From NCBI RefSeq assembly GCF_009831655.1, contig NZ_WRPA01000025.1, forward strand, positions 1 through 53,942: a stretch of DNA of 53,942 bases, read 5' to 3'. Under the pieces are notes generated by a model. That model did no database searches. It was not told the origin of the DNA and saw only the letters and a program-made list of their open reading frames with translations. The position numbers were made by a program, and so were the translations under genes. Source of the DNA: Shewanella insulae (GTDB taxonomy: Bacteria > Pseudomonadota > Gammaproteobacteria > Enterobacterales > Shewanellaceae). Positions 16,396 through 25,538 of the stretch are shown here, one piece after another; positions within the stretch are counted from its first letter, which is position 1; each line of letters opens with the position of its first letter.

Positions 16396-16424
16396 ATTAT
16401 ACCTTGCATATTGGGTGTGGTAAA
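16396..16424 (-). promoter_or_regulatory. promoter of guaBA
   Basis: On the minus strand TTTACC (16424-16419) and TATAAT (16401-16396) are separated by 17 bases. The -10 is followed at once by the GC-rich CCCGCCGC, a discriminator type associated with stringent control. Transcription would start about 45 bases before the guaB ATG. Confidence 0.6.
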
Positions 16425-16464
16425 TGGAAAATAGTAAAAAAGTCGCTTTAGTAGCAAAATATCT

Positions 16465-17793
16465 ATGAAAATGCCGAAAAATAATGTTTACACCGTATCT
16501 CGCCTCAATGGAGAAGTGCGGCAATTACTCGAAGGTGAACTGGGTAAGGTCTGGCTCGAAGCAGAAATATCCAATTTTTCGGCCCCCAGCTCGGGGCACT
16601 GGTATCTCACCCTGAAAGACAACTATGCCCAGGTCCGCGCCGCCATGTTTAAGGGACGTAACCGCGCCGTTACCTTCCGCCCGGCCAATGGCCAACAGGT
16701 GTTAGTCAAGGGCGCCATCAGCGTCTATGAGCCCAGGGGCGACTATCAGCTGATCATCGACTCCATGTTGCCCGCGGGCGATGGCCTGCTGGCCCAGCAA
16801 TATGAAGCCCTCAAGATGAAGCTGGCTGCCGAAGGCCTGTTTACCGCCGACACCAAGCGGCCGCTACCCGATAACATACAGCGCATCGGGGTGATCACCT
16901 CGTCAACGGGCGCCGCCATCAGAGACGTATTGCACGTGTTGCAAAGGCGCGACCCCTCCATAGAAGTGATCATCTACCCCAGCCAGGTACAGGGAGAACA
17001 TGCCGACAAGTCATTGTGCCATGCCATCATGCAGGCCAACGACCGAATGGAGGTTGATGTGCTGCTGCTCACCCGTGGCGGCGGCTCACTGGAAGATCTC
17101 TGGAGTTTCAATAGCGAGGCCCTGGCCCATACCATCTATAACAGCGCCCTGCCCGTGGTTTCTGCCGTGGGTCACGAGGTGGATACTACCATCAGCGACT
17201 ATGTCGCCGATCTGCGCGCCCCTACCCCTTCTGCCGCGGCAGAGCTACTGTCCCAGGATGCGCTCAGCAAGGCCGACAAGCTCAAGATGGCCATGACACG
17301 CCTCAAGCAGGGCTGGCAGCACTATGGCCTGAAACAGGCCCAGCGTTTCAGCCAGCTGCGCCACAGGTTAGAGCGCCAGGATCCCAAGCGCCGCCTGCAG
17401 CAATATGAGCAGAGATTCGACGAGCTGCAGCTCAGACTAGGCGCCGCGCTAACGAGTAAGCTGCATCAGATGGAGCGCCGCCAGCAGTCTCTACATGCCA
17501 GATTAAATCAGGTCTCTCCCAGCCATCAGCTGGCCTTGGCATCGAGCCGCCTGAGCCACCAGAATCAAAGATTACAAAGCGCCATGCAGGCCAGGCTCAA
17601 TTCGGCGGAAAAGTCGCTGCAATATGCCGCCCATCAATTGGAGACCGTCAGTCCGCTGGCAACCCTGAGCCGCGGCTACAGCATCACCCTCGACGCCGAG
17701 GGTAAGGTGCTGCATAGCGCGCAAGATGTCCGCACAGGCGATCGCCTCACCACTAAACTGGTAGATGGCGAGGTGAGCTCGACGGTAGTTTAA
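16465..17793 (+). CDS. xseA: exodeoxyribonuclease VII large subunit
   Basis: XseA is the catalytic subunit of exonuclease VII, which degrades single-stranded DNA from both ends in the cytoplasm together with XseB, not encoded in this window. The 442-residue protein starts with an OB-fold of about 100 residues (YTVSRLNGEVR, WLEAEISNF, SGHWYLTLKD). The nuclease core follows with VGVITSSTGAAIRD, GGGSLEDLWSFN and VGHEVDTTISDYVADLRAPTPSAAAE, then a long Gln/Arg-rich coiled coil (about 260-390) and a C-terminal LSRGYSI segment. The ribosome binding site is weak; a second in-frame ATG three codons later is possible. Confidence 0.95.
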   Translation: MKMPKNNVYTVSRLNGEVRQLLEGELGKVWLEAEISNFSAPSSGHWYLTLKDNYAQVRAAMFKGRNRAVTFRPANGQQVLVKGAISVYEPRGDYQLIIDSMLPAGDGLLAQQYEALKMKLAAEGLFTADTKRPLPDNIQRIGVITSSTGAAIRDVLHVLQRRDPSIEVIIYPSQVQGEHADKSLCHAIMQANDRMEVDVLLLTRGGGSLEDLWSFNSEALAHTIYNSALPVVSAVGHEVDTTISDYVADLRAPTPSAAAELLSQDALSKADKLKMAMTRLKQGWQHYGLKQAQRFSQLRHRLERQDPKRRLQQYEQRFDELQLRLGAALTSKLHQMERRQQSLHARLNQVSPSHQLALASSRLSHQNQRLQSAMQARLNSAEKSLQYAAHQLETVSPLATLSRGYSITLDAEGKVLHSAQDVRTGDRLTTKLVDGEVSSTVV

Positions 17794-17799
17794 ACCCTC

Positions 17800-17825
17800 A
17801 TATAAAAAACGCCCTTGCGGGCGTT
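17800..17825. terminator. terminator between xseA and the exported-protein gene
   Basis: AACGCCC and GGGCGTT pair around TTGC. The T-run (TTTTTT) is on the minus strand, so it mainly serves the convergent gene ending at 17862, although the stem also follows xseA. Confidence 0.75.
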
Positions 17826-17861
17826 GAATTGAGTATTTAACAACTTAATAAAATAAACGGC

Positions 17862-18395
17862 CTATTTTCTCGGACCGACCGGCACCATGATGTGTGCATA
17901 AGGTGTGCCCTTCCACATCACATAGGGGCCACCGGCGTAAGGGTCGGTTGGCAGGCTGTCGAGCAGGGCGGGATCCGGCATGAGAATCATCAGGTGTGGC
18001 CCCTCGACAATCCACTGATTGTCTTTGGTTTCGCCCTCGGCGTAGGGATCGGTATTGCTCGCGCCACCATCACCAGCCAGCATATAGGAGATCCCCACTG
18101 CCTTGGCCTGAAACGGCTTCTTATTCATCCAGGCGTCGGCCCACTCCATCCAGGGACCATCCATACACATAGGCGCCGTGCCTTGCAGGCTAGGTGGGGT
18201 CGGGAAACAGGTATAGTCGACACTACCCTTTTGCAGGACATTATTGTCCCAGTCCATCACTGTAACCTTATCCCTCAGGGTCGGCGGCGCGGCATTGAGT
18301 GCGTCTTCGAGTAAGGCCTGTTTATCTGCAGCCTGGGCGGCACCAGCCAAGAGAGCCAGCGTGGCGGCAAGCAGCAGGGGTTGTTGGTGTTTCAT
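17862..18395 (-). CDS. exported hypothetical protein
   Basis: The 177-residue protein starts with a typical signal peptide (basic start, Leu/Ala-rich core, cleavage after AQA around residue 22), so it is exported to the periplasm. The mature part includes VMDWDNNVLQKGSVDYTCFP, a PMCMDGPWMEWADAW segment, and repeated Pro/Asp motifs ending in PYVMWKGTPYAHIMVPVG. Cysteines in YTCFP and PMCMD could form a disulphide. The ribosome binding site GAGGA precedes the ATG by seven bases. It is monocistronic with its own terminator. I recognise it only as a conserved uncharacterised protein; the Trp, Met and acidic motifs do not identify an enzyme. Confidence 0.7.
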   Translation of the reverse strand: MKHQQPLLLAATLALLAGAAQAADKQALLEDALNAAPPTLRDKVTVMDWDNNVLQKGSVDYTCFPTPPSLQGTAPMCMDGPWMEWADAWMNKKPFQAKAVGISYMLAGDGGASNTDPYAEGETKDNQWIVEGPHLMILMPDPALLDSLPTDPYAGGPYVMWKGTPYAHIMVPVGPRK

Positions 18396-18541
18396 AACAC
18401 TATCCTCAGGTGAGTTAAACTACCTTAATTACTGCACTCTTGAGTATAGTCGGCATCCCTATAAAGGCTCGATTTGCTTGCATTAAGTAGTTTATGAGAC
18501 CAAAGGCAAGGAAATGGGCAGGATAAAACACCGAGATAGCA

Positions 18542-18572
18542 AAAAGGCCAGCACTAGGCTGACCTTTTGAGT
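18542..18572 (-). terminator. Rho-independent terminator of der
   Basis: On the minus strand AAGGTCAGC pairs with GCTGGCCTT (one G-U pair) and is followed by TTTTT. It lies about 15-40 bases after the der stop codon. Confidence 0.8.
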
Positions 18573-18585
18573 TCGACAGAAAGCG

Positions 18586-20055
18586 TTACTTCTTCTTGTC
18601 TTTGATGTGACTCATCATGCGCTTGCGGCGACGCTCCTGACTCACGGTGAGCTTCTTGGTGTTGAGGCCCTCGAACGGGTTGCCTCCTTCCTGGAAGCGA
18701 ACCTGAATCGGCGTGCCCATCACCTTGAGTGAGCGACGGTAGTAGTTCATCATGAAGCGCTTGTAGGAATCGGGCAGCTTCTTCACCTGGTTACCATGGA
18801 TAACCACGATAGGCGGATTGTAACCACCTGCGTGGGCGTATTTAAGCTTAACACGGCGACCGTTAACCAGAGGCGGCTGGTGATCATCCTGAGCCATCTG
18901 CATGATGCGGGTCAGCATAGAGGTACTCACGCGGCGCGTGGCGCTCTCGTAGGCTTCTTCAACCGACTCGAACAGGTGACCTACACCCGTGCCATGCAGT
19001 GCCGAGATAAAGTGAATGCGGGCAAAATCGATAAAGCCCAGACGACGGTCGAGTTCACTCTTCACGCGATCCTTCACGTCCTGATCGATACCGTCCCACT
19101 TGTTGACCGCGATCACCAGGGCGCGACCTGCGTTAAGGGCAAAGCCCAGCAGGCCAAGATCTTGCTCGGCGATCCCCTCGCGGGCATCGACCACCAAGAG
19201 TACCACGTTGGCGTCTTCGACCGCCTTAAGGGTCTTGATCACCGAGAACTTCTCGACTGTTTCGTGTACCTTGCTGCGACGACGCACACCGGCGGTGTCG
19301 ATGATCACATACTCCTGACCATCGCGCTCCAGTGGAATATAGATGCTGTCGCGAGTCGTACCCGGCTCGTCATAGACCACGACGCGCTCTTCACCCAGGA
19401 TGCGGTTAGTCAGGGTCGACTTACCCACGTTAGGCTTACCGATAATTGCCAGCTTGATCGGCAGATCCTGCAGACGCTGCTGCTCCGCCTCGGCCTCTTC
19501 CTCTGTGTACTGGCGCTCGTCGGCTTCCTCTTCGCCTTCACCTTCACGGTTCAGGCCCATGGCCTCGGCGTAAGGGGTCAGCGCGTATTCGATCATGTTG
19601 GTCACACCGCGCCCCTGGGCGGCGGCCATCTGGTATACCTCACCCAGGCCCAGGGCCCAGAACTCACCACAGGCAGAGTCGGCGTCGATACCATCGACCT
19701 TGTTGGCTACCACGAAGGTGGTCTTCTCGCGGCGACGCAGATGCTCGGCAATCGCCTCATCCGCGGCGGTAAGGCCCGCACGCGCATCGGTAAGGAAGAG
19801 TACCACATCGGCTTCTTCGATCGCCGCCAGCGACTGCTCGGCCATGCGGGTCTCTATCCCCTCTTCGGTACCGTCGATACCGCCGGTATCCACCACGATA
19901 AATTCGTACCCAGATAGATGTGCACGACCATACTTACGATCCCGAGTCAGACCTGGGTAGTCAGCTACCAAGGCGTCTCTGGTGCGCGTAAGACGATTAA
20001 ACAGGGTCGACTTACCTACGTTTGGTCGGCCTACCAAGGCCACAACTGGAATCAT
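18586..20055 (-). CDS. der: ribosome assembly GTPase Der (EngA)
   Basis: Der is an essential double-GTPase needed for 50S subunit maturation. The 489 residues show the first G domain (GRPNVGKST at about residue 8, DTGGI, NKVD), an acidic linker rich in Glu (EGEGEEEADERQYTEEEAE), the second G domain (GKPNVGKST at about 208, DTAGV, NKWD) and a C-terminal KH-like domain ending in a Lys/Arg tail. It closes the conserved minus-strand run below bamB, but a terminator after bamB means it is probably also transcribed from a nearby promoter. Confidence 0.97.
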   Translation of the reverse strand: MIPVVALVGRPNVGKSTLFNRLTRTRDALVADYPGLTRDRKYGRAHLSGYEFIVVDTGGIDGTEEGIETRMAEQSLAAIEEADVVLFLTDARAGLTAADEAIAEHLRRREKTTFVVANKVDGIDADSACGEFWALGLGEVYQMAAAQGRGVTNMIEYALTPYAEAMGLNREGEGEEEADERQYTEEEAEAEQQRLQDLPIKLAIIGKPNVGKSTLTNRILGEERVVVYDEPGTTRDSIYIPLERDGQEYVIIDTAGVRRRSKVHETVEKFSVIKTLKAVEDANVVLLVVDAREGIAEQDLGLLGFALNAGRALVIAVNKWDGIDQDVKDRVKSELDRRLGFIDFARIHFISALHGTGVGHLFESVEEAYESATRRVSTSMLTRIMQMAQDDHQPPLVNGRRVKLKYAHAGGYNPPIVVIHGNQVKKLPDSYKRFMMNYYRRSLKVMGTPIQVRFQEGGNPFEGLNTKKLTVSQERRRKRMMSHIKDKKK

Positions 20056-20096
20056 TTTTTTGCCTCTAATCTACAAATCTATCTGAATATCTTAAA

Positions 20097-20134
20097 TAAA
20101 AAGCCCCCAGCACAAGGTCCAGGGGCTTTAAAAA
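20097..20134 (-). terminator. terminator between bamB and der
   Basis: On the minus strand AAAGCCCC and GGGGGCTTT pair around a 13-base loop and are followed by a T-rich tail. It lies 16 bases after the bamB stop codon and before der, which would separate der from the upstream run. Confidence 0.8.
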
Positions 20135-20149
20135 CTGTTAAAGCTCGCC

Positions 20150-21337
20150 TTAGGGAAGCGTAATTCTTGCAACCTTGCCATCGCGACTCTGGACGTAGAT
20201 CTTATCATCTATTACCAGTGGCTGGCTAAATAAACCTGAACTATCCACTTCGACACGGCCCACCAGCTTACCTGAGGTGCGATCGATGAAATGCAGGTAG
20301 CCTTCGAAATCGCCCACTACCAGGTAGTCTTTGAAGACGACAGGTGAGGTTAGCTCGCGGTTGGTCAGCTCGCTGTTGCTCCAGCTTTCCAGGCCGTTGC
20401 GCTTGTCGACCGCATACACACGGCCATGATCATCCACCAGGTAGAGGTTCAGACCGGCCGAGGCCAACTCGTTAAAGCTCGAGTATTTACGGCTCCAGAC
20501 CACGCGGCCTGTACGCAGCTCCATGGATACCAGGTTACCGTTGTAGCTCACCGCATAGATGTTCTCACCCACGATAAGTGGCTTCATATCTACGTCGGCC
20601 ATACGGGTAAACTCGTTGCCACCTTTTGGCGTATAGATAGGCTGCTCCCAGGCGGCCTGCCCATTACTTTTCACCACAACCGCGACCTTGCCATCGGCGG
20701 TGCCGACGAAGAAACCACCGGCCTCATAGGCGGCCGAACCTGTGCCTCTGAGTGTCAGTGTGGGCAGCTTGCTCTCATAAACCCAGAGCTTCTCGCCATC
20801 GTCTATATTGTAGGCTTCCAGGCCACCGGTACTTGTGTGCACCACGACCACATCTTCGCCTACCGTCGGCGCCGACAGCAACTCACCGCCTGCGGTCACA
20901 TGCCAGACCATCTCACCTGTTTCGGCATCGACGGCACCCAGCAGGCCACTCTCACCACCGAAGAACACCTTGTTACGGGCGGCGGTAATGCCTGACGAGA
21001 GACGTGCGCCCTTGTTCTTAGACAAGGCGCCCTCTTTAAACCAGGAGCTGATCTCCAGTGACCAGACCTGCTCACCTGTGGCTTCGTCGTAGGCGGTCAC
21101 TTCGCCGTAACGATCCATGACAAACAGCTTGCCGTAACGCACGGCCGGACGGATCTTAGAGTAGTAGTCACCGACACCACTGCCGACCGAGGTACTCCAG
21201 CTCACCTCGGGAAAGACACTCGCTTCGATCTGCGGCAGCGGACTGACCGGCTCTTCTTCAACATCGTTGGAAGAACAGGCCGACAACAGCCCCAGGCTCA
21301 GACTGCAAGCCAGTAACGTTTTGCACCAAGACTTCAT
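20150..21337 (-). CDS. bamB: outer membrane assembly lipoprotein BamB
   Basis: BamB is the beta-propeller lipoprotein of the BAM complex, which inserts outer-membrane proteins. The 395-residue protein has a lipoprotein signal (LLSACSS, Cys21) followed by an eight-bladed propeller built from PQQ-type repeats, for example GEQVWSLEI, GEMVWHVTAGG, GEKLWVYESKLPTLTLRGTGSA and GRVVWSRKY. Length and the LRGTGS segment fit the family. It follows yfgM by 11 bases in the conserved hisS-yfgM-bamB order. BamE, another subunit, is encoded at 44624 in this window. Confidence 0.95.
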   Translation of the reverse strand: MKSWCKTLLACSLSLGLLSACSSNDVEEEPVSPLPQIEASVFPEVSWSTSVGSGVGDYYSKIRPAVRYGKLFVMDRYGEVTAYDEATGEQVWSLEISSWFKEGALSKNKGARLSSGITAARNKVFFGGESGLLGAVDAETGEMVWHVTAGGELLSAPTVGEDVVVVHTSTGGLEAYNIDDGEKLWVYESKLPTLTLRGTGSAAYEAGGFFVGTADGKVAVVVKSNGQAAWEQPIYTPKGGNEFTRMADVDMKPLIVGENIYAVSYNGNLVSMELRTGRVVWSRKYSSFNELASAGLNLYLVDDHGRVYAVDKRNGLESWSNSELTNRELTSPVVFKDYLVVGDFEGYLHFIDRTSGKLVGRVEVDSSGLFSQPLVIDDKIYVQSRDGKVARITLP

Positions 21338-21348
21338 GGGCAGCTTCC

Positions 21349-21972
21349 TTATGCCTTGTTCAGGTTATCTAGCTTCATCTGCAATGCTGGGCTTGAAGTT
21401 GCTCCGCCATTGTCCAGGGCCGCCTGATAGGCGCTCTTTGCCTTGTCGGCCTCCCCCTGGCGTACCAGGAAATCACCTTTTAATTCATCACGCTGCACGG
21501 CGAAGGCAGGTGCACTGATCTGCTCCAGTGTCGCTAGCGCGGTAGCCAACTGACCCTGCTCTGCCTGCACACGGGCAAGACGCAATGTTGCAACTGCAAC
21601 CAGACCTTCTTCAGGCTTGCTGACCAAGATCTGTTTAAGGGCCTGCTCGGCCTTGTCCAACTCACCGGCTTCAACCGCGGCCTTAGCCACGATCAGTTGC
21701 AGCAGCGCCTGATAACCCTGCTGACCGCTGTGATCCTTGGCGAAGCTCTCGGCAGCCGCCAGCATACTCGAATCGGCTTTTACCGAGTTACTAATAGTTT
21801 GGAAGGCTTCAGAGGCTTCTTCTGCCTGAGCCACCTTGTAATCTGAATAGTAGTTCCAGCTGTAAAGGCCACCCAGGCCAACCACTGCACCTATGACAAT
21901 CGAGTTGCCATAGTCTTTCCAGAACTGTTTGATAGCATCGACTTGTTGTTCTTCTGTGCTATAAATTTCCAC
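21349..21972 (-). CDS. yfgM: ancillary SecYEG translocon subunit YfgM
   Basis: YfgM is an inner-membrane protein with a periplasmic TPR domain that works with PpiD at the Sec translocon. The 207 residues start with a short cytoplasmic segment (EIYSTEEQQVDAIKQFWKDYG), one membrane helix (SIVIGAVVGLGGLYSWNYY, about 25-43), then Ala-rich helical TPR-like repeats to the C-terminus. It lies between hisS (14-base gap) and bamB (11-base gap), its standard place. Confidence 0.9.
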   Translation of the reverse strand: MEIYSTEEQQVDAIKQFWKDYGNSIVIGAVVGLGGLYSWNYYSDYKVAQAEEASEAFQTISNSVKADSSMLAAAESFAKDHSGQQGYQALLQLIVAKAAVEAGELDKAEQALKQILVSKPEEGLVAVATLRLARVQAEQGQLATALATLEQISAPAFAVQRDELKGDFLVRQGEADKAKSAYQAALDNGGATSSPALQMKLDNLNKA

Positions 21973-21986
21973 GTTTCTCTTCCTCT

Positions 21987-23258
21987 TTAAATCAGTTCTG
22001 CAACGTAAGCTGCTAACGAATCCTGTGCAACCAATTCTTGTTCTTTCTCTTCACGCAGATATTTTAGTGCCACCTGACCGTTAGCCAGCTCGGTCTCGCC
22101 GATCACTATGGCAAGCTTGGCACCGCTCTTATCGGCGCGTTTCATCTGCTTCTTGAAGTTACCGCCGCCGCAGTGACTCATCACTCTTAGGCCATCCACT
22201 TCACGTAACTGCTGGGCCACCTTGATGGCTGCGACGCGGCAATCATCGCCCATGGCGGTGACATACACATCGACTGTACCGGGCACGTCATCGGTCAACT
22301 CCAGGGTTTCCAGCATCAGGACGATACGCTCAAGCCCCATGGCGAAGCCTACCGCCGGGGTATCTTTGCCCCCTAGCTGACCGACTAGGCCGTCGTAACG
22401 ACCACCGGCCAATACCGTGCCCTGGGCACCCAAACTGTCGGTAACCCACTCGAATACGGTGCGGTTATAGTAATCCAAGCCGCGCACCAGACGAGGGTTA
22501 ATTTCGTATTGGATGCCAACGGCTTCAAGTAGTTCACATAAATGTGCAAAATGGCCGCGAGTTTCTTCGCCAAGATAATCCATCAGCGCCGGGGCATCCC
22601 CCAGCAGCGCCTGTACATCCGGGTTCTTGCTGTCCAGTACCCGCAGTGGATTTGAATACATGCGGCGCTGGCTGTCTTCGTCCAACCTCTCCTTGTGCTG
22701 CTCCAGGAAGGCGACCAGGGCGTCACGGTAGGCCGCGCGCTCCTGTGCATCCCCCAGGGTGTTCAGCTCCAGCTTTACATGCTCGCCGATCCCCAGCTTC
22801 TGCCACAGGCGGTGCGACATCATCAGGACTTCAGCGTCGATATCGGCCGAGGCGATACCATAAACCTCGACACCAAACTGGTTAAATTGACGGTAGCGGC
22901 CCTTCTGTGGACGCTCGTGGCGGAACATGGGACCCATGTACCACAGACGCTGCTCTTGATTGTAAAGCAGGCCATGCTCGTTACCCGCACGCACGGTAGA
23001 GGCGGTGCCTTCTGGGCGCAGGGTCAGCAGATCGCCATTGCGATCGGCAAAGGTGTACATCTCTTTCTCGACGATGTCTGTCACTTCGCCGATGGAACGT
23101 TTGAACAGGTCGGTGCTCTCTACGATTGGAGTGCGGATCTCGCTGTAGCCATAGGCCGCCACGGTATCACGCAGCACTGCTTCTAGTTTTTGCCATAGAG
23201 GGCTCTGGGTCGGCAGAATATCGTTCATTCCGCGAATCGCTTGAATCTGTTTTGCCAC
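21987..23258 (-). CDS. hisS: histidyl-tRNA synthetase
   Basis: HisRS charges tRNA-His. The 423-residue class II enzyme shows IRGMNDILPTQSPLW at the start, motif 2 (MFRHERPQKGRYRQFNQFGVE), the HisA motif LVRGLDYYNRTVFEW, AGGRYDGLVGQLGG and motif 3 (VGFAMGLERIVLML), and ends in an anticodon-binding domain. It follows ispG after a 153-base gap that contains a terminator hairpin and a candidate promoter, so it probably has independent transcription initiation. Confidence 0.97.
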   Translation of the reverse strand: MAKQIQAIRGMNDILPTQSPLWQKLEAVLRDTVAAYGYSEIRTPIVESTDLFKRSIGEVTDIVEKEMYTFADRNGDLLTLRPEGTASTVRAGNEHGLLYNQEQRLWYMGPMFRHERPQKGRYRQFNQFGVEVYGIASADIDAEVLMMSHRLWQKLGIGEHVKLELNTLGDAQERAAYRDALVAFLEQHKERLDEDSQRRMYSNPLRVLDSKNPDVQALLGDAPALMDYLGEETRGHFAHLCELLEAVGIQYEINPRLVRGLDYYNRTVFEWVTDSLGAQGTVLAGGRYDGLVGQLGGKDTPAVGFAMGLERIVLMLETLELTDDVPGTVDVYVTAMGDDCRVAAIKVAQQLREVDGLRVMSHCGGGNFKKQMKRADKSGAKLAIVIGETELANGQVALKYLREEKEQELVAQDSLAAYVAELI

Positions 23259-23296
23259 TGTATCAACTCGTCCGAAATTTAGCTGTAAAAAATAAA

Positions 23297-23320
23297 AAAG
23301 CGCCTCGCATTATAGGCGCA
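23297..23320 (-). terminator. terminator hairpin between ispG and hisS
   Basis: On the minus strand GCGCCT and AGGCGC pair around an eight-base loop and are followed by TTTTTTATTTTTT. It would end or reduce transcription coming from ispG. Its loop also contains the TATAAT of the hisS promoter candidate. Confidence 0.75.
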
Positions 23321-23336
23321 TCAACAATAAACGCAA
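23309..23336 (-). promoter_or_regulatory. candidate hisS promoter overlapping the terminator
   Basis: On the minus strand TTGCGT (23336-23331) and TATAAT (23314-23309) are 16 bases apart, with a GC-rich segment after the -10. The -10 lies inside the loop and stem edge of the terminator hairpin. The start site would be about 45 bases before the hisS ATG. Confidence 0.4.
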
Positions 23337-23411
23337 AACCGGCGCGGCGCGCCAGTGAGCTGCGCCACAAACGGGGCGAATCGCCCCATCTTCTGCGCAG
23401 CAAACAAAGGG

Positions 23412-24527
23412 TTACTCCGTGATATCGGTTGTCGGAATACGCGCGTCTTCGCTGGCGACCTTGGCGCGGATCTTCGCCTCGAGCTGATCGACGATATGCT
23501 CATTGTCGAAACGCTCCTTCTGACGCACGCCGTCGTCGTAATAGCCGCTCTTACGGTTGCCGCCGGTCAGGCCAATATCAGACACCAGGGCTTCGCCTGG
23601 GCCGTTGACCACACAACCTATGATGGATACATCCATAGGGGTCACCACATCTTCTAGGCGACGCTCCAGCTCGTTCACCGTGGCGATCACATCGAACTCC
23701 TGGCGTGAGCAGGATGGGCAGGCGATGAAGTTGATGCCGCGCGAGCGAATCCGCAGGGATTTGAGGATATCGAAACCCACCTTGATCTCCTCGACGGGAT
23801 CGGCGGCTAGCGAGATACGCAGGGTGTCACCTATGCCTTCGGCCAGCAACATGCCTAGGCCAACGGCCGATTTAACGGCCCCGGCGCGGGCGCCACCGGC
23901 CTCGGTGATCCCAAGGTGCAGCGGCTGCTTGATCTGTTTAGCCAGCAGACGGTAAGACTCCACCGCCAGGAAGACGTCAGACGCCTTAACGCTCACCTTA
24001 AACTGATCGAAATTGAGTCTGTCGAGAATATCCACGTGACGCATGGCCGATTCCAGCAATGCCTCAGGGGTCGGCTCCTTGTACTTGTCCATCAGATCTT
24101 TCTCTAACGAACCGCCGTTAACCCCGATACGGATCGGGATATTCTTGTCGCGGGCGCACTCCACCACGCTGCGGATGCGCTCTTCGTTGCCTATGTTGCC
24201 CGGGTTGATACGCAGACAATCCACGCCGTATTCCGCCACTTTGAGGGCGATACGGTAATCGAAATGGATATCGGCAACCAGGGGGACCTTAGTCTGCTGC
24301 TTGATCACCTTGAACGCCTCGGCGGCATCCATGGTGGGCACTGAGACACGTACGATATCGGCGCCGACATTTTCTAGCGCGCGGATCTGAGCCACCGTGG
24401 CCTCCACATCTGTGGTACGGGTGTTGGTCATAGATTGCACGGCGATTGGCGCGCCATCACCGATAGGCACATCACCCACATAGATACGTGTCGAAGGGCG
24501 GCGAATGATTGGGGACTCGTTGTACAT
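23412..24527 (-). CDS. ispG: 4-hydroxy-3-methylbut-2-enyl diphosphate synthase
   Basis: IspG (GcpE) performs the penultimate step of the MEP isoprenoid pathway, converting MEcPP to HMBPP with a 4Fe-4S cluster. The 371 residues start with the TIM-barrel part (VQSMTNTRTTDVEATV, LVADIHFDYRIAL, RINPGNIG). They end with the cluster domain, whose cysteines lie in ACPSCSRQEFD and GCVVNGPGEA, plus the conserved Glu. It is 18 bases after rodZ on the same strand. Confidence 0.97.
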   Translation of the reverse strand: MYNESPIIRRPSTRIYVGDVPIGDGAPIAVQSMTNTRTTDVEATVAQIRALENVGADIVRVSVPTMDAAEAFKVIKQQTKVPLVADIHFDYRIALKVAEYGVDCLRINPGNIGNEERIRSVVECARDKNIPIRIGVNGGSLEKDLMDKYKEPTPEALLESAMRHVDILDRLNFDQFKVSVKASDVFLAVESYRLLAKQIKQPLHLGITEAGGARAGAVKSAVGLGMLLAEGIGDTLRISLAADPVEEIKVGFDILKSLRIRSRGINFIACPSCSRQEFDVIATVNELERRLEDVVTPMDVSIIGCVVNGPGEALVSDIGLTGGNRKSGYYDDGVRQKERFDNEHIVDQLEAKIRAKVASEDARIPTTDITE

Positions 24528-24545
24528 CTTAATTCACTCTTTACT

Positions 24546-25538
24546 TCAAAGATTGGCGGCACTACCGACCGACAGTCTGGCAACTCGACCACTTGGGTAC
24601 TTGGCCAAATCAATATTTTCACCATTGAGGCGCATGGTCAGCGACTGAGGCGCCCCCAATATAACCTTAAACGGCGCCTGACCAAAGACATTCATCTCTT
24701 TGCCTGCCAGCTTAAGGCCATTGACCAGCACCTTGCCGTCGGCATCGGTGACTTTGATCCAACAGTCGCCGCTCAGACTCAGGGTCAACTCGGCGTCGTC
24801 TGCGGCGTTAAGCGTTTCATCTGCTTGGGAAATCGAATTGGTCGCCTGGGCTGCACCAGGCTCAGGCGTCGAGATCGGCTCAGATGAAAGGTTTTGCACC
24901 TGTTCTGCTGTCACCTGTTCACTGGCAGCTTGATCTGGCATTGTTTTTTCAGGAGCAAGCTGCTCACTGGCAAACTGGTCTCTTGGCATCTCGATGCCTG
25001 TACCCGCCTGTGGGTCTTGGGCAGACATCGGCTCAGACGAGGCTGCTAGGGTCGAGAGTTCGGCGGTTTCTTCCATCGAAGGTTTGGAGAGGTCGATATC
25101 GGCGACCATGGCGGACTTCTGTACCCACCAAAGCACCAGCAAGGCCAACAGGACGAAGATGATCAGATAGGTCACCAGCATCAAGCGACCATCTCTGGCC
25201 TGACGTGTCGTCTTGCGGGAGAAACTCTGCATCGTCGGGGCGCTGACCACGGGAAAGCTTTCGGCCAGATAGGCATCCACCTTGGCCATCTCCAGCCCCA
25301 GAATGCGGGCGTAGTTCTTCACATAGCCTTTGACATAGGTCGCCGAGGCGATGTTGTCATAGTTGTCCGCCTCGAGATCTTTAACGATCGACGGGCGAAG
25401 GTTTAACTGCTCAGCCACGCTGGCGATGGTTATCTGGCGCGACTCGCGCCCCGCCTTTAGCCACTGGCCTAGTGTTTCACCTGTATCCTTTGGTTTATCA
25501 GCATCGTCCTTGAGCATATCGATTTGATTATCAGTCAT
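24546..25538 (-). CDS. rodZ: cell-shape protein RodZ
   Basis: RodZ links MreB filaments to the membrane and sets rod shape. The 330-residue protein has a cytoplasmic helix-turn-helix domain at about 20-95 (GQWLKAGRESRQITIASVAEQLNLRPS split over two helices, then TYVKGYVKNYARILGL). A membrane helix at about 117-140 follows, then a low-complexity periplasmic linker rich in Ser, Glu, Gln and Pro, and a C-terminal DUF4115 beta domain (LSLSGDCWIKVTDADG). Its ATG overlaps the pilW stop by one base, which indicates translational coupling. Confidence 0.93.
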   Translation of the reverse strand: MTDNQIDMLKDDADKPKDTGETLGQWLKAGRESRQITIASVAEQLNLRPSIVKDLEADNYDNIASATYVKGYVKNYARILGLEMAKVDAYLAESFPVVSAPTMQSFSRKTTRQARDGRLMLVTYLIIFVLLALLVLWWVQKSAMVADIDLSKPSMEETAELSTLAASSEPMSAQDPQAGTGIEMPRDQFASEQLAPEKTMPDQAASEQVTAEQVQNLSSEPISTPEPGAAQATNSISQADETLNAADDAELTLSLSGDCWIKVTDADGKVLVNGLKLAGKEMNVFGQAPFKVILGAPQSLTMRLNGENIDLAKYPSGRVARLSVGSAANL

